Shown piece by piece: positions 57,945 to 64,000 of a DNA stretch of 64,000 nt. The position numbers and the translations under genes were made by a program. The stretch is from Larimichthys crocea (Eukaryota > Chordata > Actinopteri > Sciaenidae). Every line of letters begins with the position of its first letter. Positions within the stretch are counted from its first letter, which is position 1. The stretch spans positions 19,186,210-19,250,209 of the forward strand of contig NC_040028.1 of the NCBI RefSeq assembly GCF_000972845.2, read 5' to 3'. Below the pieces are notes generated by a model. It saw only the letters and a program-made list of their open reading frames with translations. It ran no database searches and was not told where the DNA came from.

Positions 57945-58130
57945 TGCCGAACCCAAATGCAGACCCAGGACAAACAGTTAGGGTGAAAACAAGTCTTTTA
58001 TTAAAGAATACCAGCAGGAATGGAGAGATGTGGCTGGCTGAGGTGAAGCGGAGGGAATCCAGGTGGAGGCTTGGAGGGAATCCCATGGATAAGAGCTGGC
58101 TGACCGGCTGGCAAGATAGTCAGACAGGCA
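57945..58130 (-). repeat. probable retroelement end, same style, minus strand
   Basis: On the minus strand TTCTTTAATAAAAGACTTG...GGGTCTGCATTTGGGTTCGG resembles the tail at 61835-61980. It abuts the exon-like ORF at 57715-57943, so it may have been inserted at or next to that exon. Confidence 0.35.
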
Positions 58131-58539
58131 GATAATCCTGAGACAGGAAGTCTGACAGTCAGAGGGGCGGGCAGGCAGGCGGGTGGACTAAACCACTTAA
58201 ACCACTGCAAAAATAAACTAGAATCATAGTAAGAAGCATAACGCATAAACTAACCTTGAGCAGAACCATGAGGTCCAGTGAGGATTGGCTGTTTGTGCAA
58301 AGCGCTTGTAGGAAGGGGTGATGACTTGACTGCAGACAGGTGTGCTGGTTGCAGGTAATGGGCAGGTGTGCAGAGAGGCTGGAGCCAGAGAGAGGAAGAG
58401 AGACCACACCAGCTCACAAACACAGAGACAGACACAGAGACAGAGACAGAGACAGACGGGAAAACCAGGGGGGCAACCTCAGGTTCTGCAAAATGAAACC
58501 AATGTGGAAGTGCTAAAAACTATAATTCCTCAAGCGGTT

Positions 58540-58930
58540 GATTGAGACAGGCTCCAGAAGAAGTGAGTCAGTCTCCATAAGTCCCCATGTTCAAATGTCC
58601 AACTTCACAGCAGAAATAAACATGTTTACAGCCTGGTAGATTAGCCGGGAGACGTAAGAAGCAGTCACAAGGTGGCGGCGGCGCTTTGGAAACCTACGGG
58701 TGACCTCACTCAGGCTCTGTCCATTCCTTATACTGTCCTATGTTGTCATAGTGCTACTTCCATCAGTTAATGTTGGATTAATTTTGAGCCACAGTCCGGT
58801 TTTCACTGAAACAATGGAAGACAGACTTACCATGGCTTCAGAGTGGATCGGCTGGTTCAGGAGCAGTAAGGTCCTATCCACAGATTATGTAAATCACTCT
58901 CTGATTGCCCCGCCCATCAAACCCCTCAAA
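58540..58930. repeat. fish interspersed repeat (CAGGCTCCAGAAG... family)
   Basis: GACAGGCTCCAGAAGAAGTG, CCCCATGTTCAAATGTCCAAC, GCAGAAATAAACATG and TTTACAGCCTGGTA in succession match a fish repeat that I recall. The right part (CACAGTCCGGTTTTCACTGAAACAATGG) also looks family-like. The ORF across it is not considered a gene. Confidence 0.5.
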
Positions 58931-59488
58931 ATGTTGACTGAGGATTAGTAAATCTATAACCACTTTAGGTATATAGATATCTAGATCAATATTCTGTTTT
59001 TAAGTGATTTTGTTTCAAAAATAACATTTTATTCTCAGGGTGAAATGCCAAAAAACACACCGCCTCTCTCCTTCTTCTCCTTCCTGTTTTGTTAGTTCTT
59101 TATCTTCATGTGAAGCATGTTAAACACATAAAACTTACCGTGCTTTGCCCTTTAGTAAAAGTCAACTTTGTTGTTGATGCACACCCATATGTGTGCGTGC
59201 TAGATTGCAACATTTTCACTTCCTCACCCTGGATAGTATCGGTTTGTGGCTTCTCATACCATCATCCACTATCAGCTCATTTTTCTTCGTGACATTCGTC
59301 TGCATACGGCTCTTTGAATTGCCTGCCAAAGCTCTCTTCTGGTCTTCTAGTCTGGTCTGCTACCCTTCATGACCCGTGAAGAGGAACTGTCAAACAACGT
59401 TTGCAGGTGCTGGCAGTGACAAGGAGCTGAATCCTCTGAGGTGTTTACCTTAAAATCACCTTAAACATCTGGAAGATTTTAAACGCTT

Positions 59489-59700
59489 AAAGGTCCAGTG
59501 TGCAAAAATGTGACTTTGATATACATAAGTATGCATTAAGTATTGTATAATCACATGAAATTAAGAATATTTATGTTTTGGTATAGGTTTTCTACAGCCC
59601 AGAACAGACAGATTAACCGTAGTTCTTCCTTTGTACTAGGAAGGAGAGGGTGATACGAGGGCGTTGCAATCCACGACTAAATCCTACACGCTGGACCTTC
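59489..59700. mobile_element. fish MITE copy 3 (internally deleted)
   Basis: AAAGGTCCAGTGTGCAAAAA at the left and CTAAATCCTACACGCTGGACCTT at the right are inverted ends of the family. The interior keeps TATAATCACATGAAATTAAGAAT and TTTCTACAGCCCAGAACAGACAG. Confidence 0.75.
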
Positions 59701-59813
59701 AAATGAAAACTGATTGAACACAGAAATCAGAGTCAGTTACAGACTTTGAACTTTCATGTTTTTCTCACAGCTGCTGTAGTTTTCATCTTTATGTTATGTT
59801 AAGGTTTTCAGTC

Positions 59814-59873
59814 GGCTGCAATCTGAAGCTTCGCCACTAGATGCCACTAAATCCTACACACTGGATCTTTTAA
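59814..59873. repeat. fish MITE copy 4 (right-end fragment)
   Basis: GGCTGCAATCTGAAGC, then CCACTAGATGCCACTAAATC and CTACACACTGGATCTTT: the right end only, 113 bp after copy 3. Confidence 0.65.
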
Positions 59874-59874
59874 G

Positions 59875-61735
59875 AAGTGTCCACAAGGTACAGGAGATAA
59901 CTAGAATCTTCTGAAGGTGTGAATGTGAGATTACAAGATGGATGTATGTTACATTACACACCATTACGTCTACTGATGAAAGCTGCTTTTGTCCAGTTAA
60001 ATTAAAAACAAAAGGTCCTCACAGTAGTTTTTCTAAAATCAGGCACAGAATCGTGCTGTTGAGCCAGAAGTGGCAGTTACTGTCTGTCTTCTCAGTATCA
60101 AATCAGTATCACAATCTTTTTACACCTTAAGGGTGTAAAAGGTTAACTTTCAGCCTCAAGTGAACGTTCGAGGAACTGCAGTTTAGGCTGTTCAGCAGGC
60201 TTCACTTCACAGCCACGGAGACAAACGTAATATGAAGAGTGACAGTAGTCTGCATGGTGGAGGGTGGTGATGAACGGGTCAAATGCAGAATTTTCACACA
60301 GGAGAATGAACTATTCCAGCATTTTAAACATCCAGTTACCATGTGTACAGTCATCATCAGACCTCTTCACTCTGTTTATGTGTTACGATTAAAAAAAAAG
60401 ACAAAAAGCTAAATTTGACATTTAAAATCTTCCATATAAACATTTCATACGATGATTAAAGAGAAATCTGAGATATGCTGAGCGGTATAACCTTAAAATC
60501 CTAATTCCTACCCTAACACACACAGACAAGACAAAAGGCTTTCAAAATAAGAATCCCTTCAAAATAAAAAACTTTGTGAAACTCTCTCAGACACACATGC
60601 TGACAGCTGTTTAATGTATGGGGGCGACAGGGCCAGAGTCAGGCACACACTTAATATTATTCTAGCACTTTCAACGCATTGGCAAACTGTATGTGAAGAT
60701 TACATCTGGGTGACATGTTACACAGAGGGGTTTTTTATTTGGTGACATTTAATCATACGGAAAAACAGGGTCAGACATTAAGATAGCATCTCCAACTATG
60801 ATTCAAATCTGTTATTTAAATCCGTCATTGACTAACCAAGAAAGCCGCAGTCAAAGATAAACTCATGTTAAAGGACAAGGCTGTTAGACTAAAGCCAACA
60901 GTGCAGTGCAGCAGTCCATTTCTGCAGCACTGTAGGGAGGCGATCTTTAGAAACCTAGTCATTGTTATGTGTCTTTTCACATGTAAATGGAGACGCAGAG
61001 CCGACAGGTGCAGTTTTCGACGGGGGTAATGTGTTGTGGCGCAGAGACAAAGTTGCATATTTCAGTTTTGCAGGTTCGACTTCTATTTTTGTGGTTTTCC
61101 TTGGTTGTTGTGTGCGTTTTCGTGGGAGACATCGATATAATTTACAAGCCCCTGCAGTAGAAAGAGTCGGGGGAATAGAACTGACATGTATTCGACAAGA
61201 ATGAGAAGTGGGATCTTTTTTTGTGGTTTTTGGTTTGGTGTCATTGTTCACCGAAAGCCAAACTCTCCCATGTTAGTTAGGTTAGATTAGATTTTGTCAG
61301 ATATCCAATGCTGCTGTAGACACACAGATATGAGTCACACGTAAAGCTAGACTATACACAATACAATGTTCTGTCGTTTCCTTGTGATTTTCAGTTTCAT
61401 ACAAGAAGATTCTGCATTATTTGAATACATTTTCAGATGTATGTGAAATAAAATGCATGACACTTGTTTTAGTTGCATGTAGTTAAAGTAGCTATAGTAA
61501 CTTTTGTAGTAAACACATTGCTGCCATCATGTGACTCACTGAAGTCACAGCACGAGTCTAAACACACAGATCATTGACCTACACCATACTCCTTGAACTG
61601 AGGGATCTGAACCTCAGTAGCTGCAGTACTGTTGCCAGAAGAGTGCACTGTTCGTCTGAGGAGAAGGTTTTTAAAACTGCATGTTTTGCACTCAGAGGAA
61701 ATGGAGAAAAAGAGGCCTGCGCTGTTTTAAATTCA
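59875..61735. other. no gene seen
   Basis: Unique sequence. Overlapping open frames on both strands at 60955-61251 show no recognisable domain. GPR18, the neighbour of GPR183 in mammals, was looked for downstream of gpr183 as an intronless receptor and not found. Confidence 0.5.
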
Positions 61736-61736
61736 C

Positions 61737-61820
61737 AAAATCTATCCTCAAAGATTGTTTCAGTTTATTGTTTTTTATAAAATCTATCCTCAAAGATTGT
61801 TTCAGTTTATTGTTTTTTAT
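61737..61820. repeat. 42-bp tandem duplication
   Basis: Two head-to-tail copies of a unit containing CTATCCTCAAAGATTGTTTC and AGTTTATTGTTTTTTAT, essentially identical. The identity suggests a recent slippage or unequal exchange. Confidence 0.85.
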
Positions 61821-61834
61821 TTGTTGGTTATTGA

Positions 61835-61980
61835 GTCTTGTGTGTTGCCTGGTTTTTCTACCCTGCTCCTGTGCTGTCCTTGTGTTCATCCCTCACCGTT
61901 TTATTATTAAAGTCAGTTTCTGTGTGATTACCCGTGCCTGCACTTGGGTCCACCCTCTCCTCCCCGTGACACCAACACAT
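61835..61980 (+). repeat. probable retroelement end (CTGCACTTGGGTCC...CGTGACA)
   Basis: The tail TTTTATTATTAAAGTCAGTT, then GCCTGCACTTGGGTCCACCC and CCCCGTGACA, resembles a repeat end common in fish genomes. The body could not be followed upstream. Confidence 0.4.
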
Positions 61981-62090
61981 ATGTAACAGTTCTGAAGCAG
62001 TATAGAGCTGACATAGGGTCAGGTAGTTTGTACTGAGCGAGCTTATTTAAAGGTGTGAAAAACACCCTCAGTGAGTCAGAGCATGATGCA

Positions 62091-62183
62091 TTCACGCTGT
62101 TATTTTGAAAGTTTGTAATGAAGGAGGTATAGTTGTAGTCACTATACCTCCTTGATTACAAAGTTTCAAAATAACAGCGTGAA
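62091..62183. repeat. near-perfect hairpin, 43-bp arms, 7-nt loop
   Basis: Arm 1 is 62091-62133 and arm 2 is 62141-62183. Read as a stem they mismatch at only two positions (the G in GAAAGTTTG and the G in TAATGAAGG). The loop is TGTAGTC. No flanking direct repeat is obvious. It may be a tiny palindromic MITE or a transcribed hairpin; no gene overlaps it. Confidence 0.85.
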
Positions 62184-62189
62184 GTTAAT

Positions 62190-64000
62190 GAAATCAAAGA
62201 TTTAATTCAGTTTATTTTAAATGAAATGTGTGCAGAGCTAACGAAACATAAAATGTGTCACTGTCCTGTGTATTACACGAGCGATGCATCATTTGGACAA
62301 AAGTTATTTACTGTAATTTTATGGTTGATAAATGTATTAGCACCTCAGTAGACGTGTGAAGGACTTGTTGAAATGTGTCAAACTGAAACTTTTGGGGGGT
62401 GACAAACAACATCGATATTTTTATTAAAGTTATTAAGTTTAAATTAGAAGAAGAGCAGTAAAAATATGATCTGTTTATCAGACTAAATAGTGTGAGACAA
62501 ACATCCCCCCCCCCCTTTTTTTTTCTCTAAAAAACAGCCACAGAAGTTTCCGGTAACACTTTTGCAATCTTATCTCAACCACACACTGAGCAACAGCAAA
62601 GAGAATTTCATGTACCCTTTGACGTTTCATTCATCACCATAGATCTACTGAAGTTAAACACCGCCACGCAGAACGCCTGGCACCAATACACTAAGCACTT
62701 TCATGAATTTATGCTATTTTAAAACTTGAAAATGTTCCTGCATATAGTCAGATTTATTTTTCATTTTCAGTAGATATGATTTATAATAATTTCAGTTATT
62801 AGTGTGACACTAAGAACCACGCGTTCATCTGCACAGACCAGCAGCACTGCTGAGGTGTTTTCCCTCCAGCCAGCAACGTCACACAAACTGCAAATAGTAC
62901 TAATAGTAGTAGTAATAGTATAAAGTACTACAGCCATATTAGATAGATACATAAAGAAATAAGTGGGTTTATACTAAAACAGCACCGTCAGATCGCTTCT
63001 GAACAGGTAACTGTTCATCAACTTTAAGCAAATTTAAGATTTAATCATCTGAAGACTCAAATCGGTCAATCTTGAAATTATGTAACAAGACAAGTTTGCA
63101 AGTTTCTCTCATAACTTCCTTTATTATTTACAGGATGTGCTTTAAACTGATAAGTATCACATCCTGTGACACCTTATTTTGCTGCACTTTGTCTGCAAAT
63201 ATTGGAAAGATAGAGTGAAAGAGTGTATGTAACAGTTCCTAAGTTCTCTTGATTAGAAAACTGTTAACCGCAGTGGTTCAATATTACAAAGCGGCTGTTC
63301 AGTCTCAACTAATACGCTGTTGAAATGTTTAAAATTCTCTAAAAACTAAAGCCGGACTGTCCAAATAAGGTGCTATCCTGTTTTTATTTAATCATTATGA
63401 CCATAATCATCTGTTTATATCAACACAATCCCAATAATGACAAGAACAGAGTCTAAGAGCAGTTTTCTTTGGTATTCAGGCCCCATTGTCTTCTATGAAT
63501 AACCACGGCAGTCTACCATGACTGTTTGTCTGTCAGCGATGGGTGGGATCTGGTCGTCTGGTACCCAGTGAGTCAGATTCACAAGGCCAGGCTATGAGGA
63601 AGTTAAACTGCTTCCTCTGCCTCGCCGCCGGACTTGTTTTGAACAAAGGAAGGTTGTGGTCAATACAAAAGCACGATTCTGACTATAATTTGGCTCTTGT
63701 AGATATATATGTATTTGTATTTCCCAGGAATGAGTATATATACATATTTATACTGTATATGAGTCAATATGGGGCAGTCTAGTCTAGTCTAGTCAGAGTT
63801 CCCCTCACAAATCAGTGGTTCGTTTGTAAAACAAGGTTACAGGTAAATGTTGATACGGACCACCGTGCATGTGCCACCTTGTTCTGTATCTTGTAGCTGA
63901 AGTGTGTCAGAGGCTGAGCGCCTCAAAGGTGTGAAACCACAGTATAACTGTTTGCATATACACAAAACGTGTTCAGCAACCCCCAGTCCAAGTATTTTGA
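62190..64000. other. no gene seen (right edge)
   Basis: AT-rich unique sequence with a C/T homopolymer boundary near 62506-62524 and the pentanucleotide repeat at 63774. Nothing coding recognised. Confidence 0.5.
63774..63795. repeat. (GTCTA)4 pentanucleotide repeat
   Basis: AGTCTAGTCTAGTCTAGTC near the right edge. Confidence 0.85.

Noticed and set aside
58700..58948. 82-codon open frame with a hydrophobic start
   Set aside because: Lies in a stretch that looks like a fish interspersed repeat; the hydrophobic start is not enough to call a signal peptide.
1..64000. tRNA, rRNA, CRISPR or bacterial-type operon features
   Set aside because: No cloverleaf with A/B boxes, no rRNA landmarks and no regularly spaced repeats were seen. 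Spliced genes and repeat content are vertebrate.

Overview
The window looks like a euchromatic stretch of a ray-finned fish genome, most likely a percomorph teleost. It is about 95% non-coding. It carries many CA/TG microsatellites, short spliceosomal introns (77, 82 and 250 bp) and several repeat families I recognise from fish genomes: hAT derivatives, a Tc1/mariner relic, non-LTR 3' tails, and a MITE whose ends read roughly CAGTGTGTAGGATTTAG. All family names come from recognition by eye; nothing was searched.

Two protein-coding genes are supported. On the minus strand are the first two coding exons of clybl (mitochondrial citramalyl-CoA lyase). Exon 1 is a 44-bp coding piece at 40703-40746, just downstream of a CCAAT/GC-box promoter. 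Exon 2 is at 7461-7674 and carries the diagnostic start of the lyase barrel. The splice phases match exactly, giving an 86-residue N-terminal segment. Intron 1 is about 33 kb, and the remaining exons should lie beyond the left edge. On the plus strand is a complete gpr183 (EBI2)-like oxysterol/chemotaxis receptor, encoded by three coding exons between 54713 and 56083 plus a likely 5'-UTR exon.

Layout: 1-7460 is clybl intron 2 sequence with two hAT-type elements. 7675-40702 is clybl intron 1, with microsatellites, an ATCTCGAGATAAC-type foldback, LINE tails, two MITE copies and, close to exon 1, a 1.5-kb complex inverted repeat. 40750-40870 is the clybl promoter. 40870-53790 is intergenic. 53793-54420 is a decayed Tc1/mariner transposase copy ending about 100 bp before the receptor's TATA-like box. 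54520-57070 is gpr183. 57070-64000 is repeat-rich and holds one unassigned exon-like ORF on the minus strand and a near-perfect 43-bp-arm hairpin.

The two genes point away from each other, as GPR183 and CLYBL do on human chromosome 13. This supports conserved synteny, although TM9SF2, which lies between them in human, was not seen here. No tRNA, rRNA, CRISPR array or bacterial-type feature was seen.
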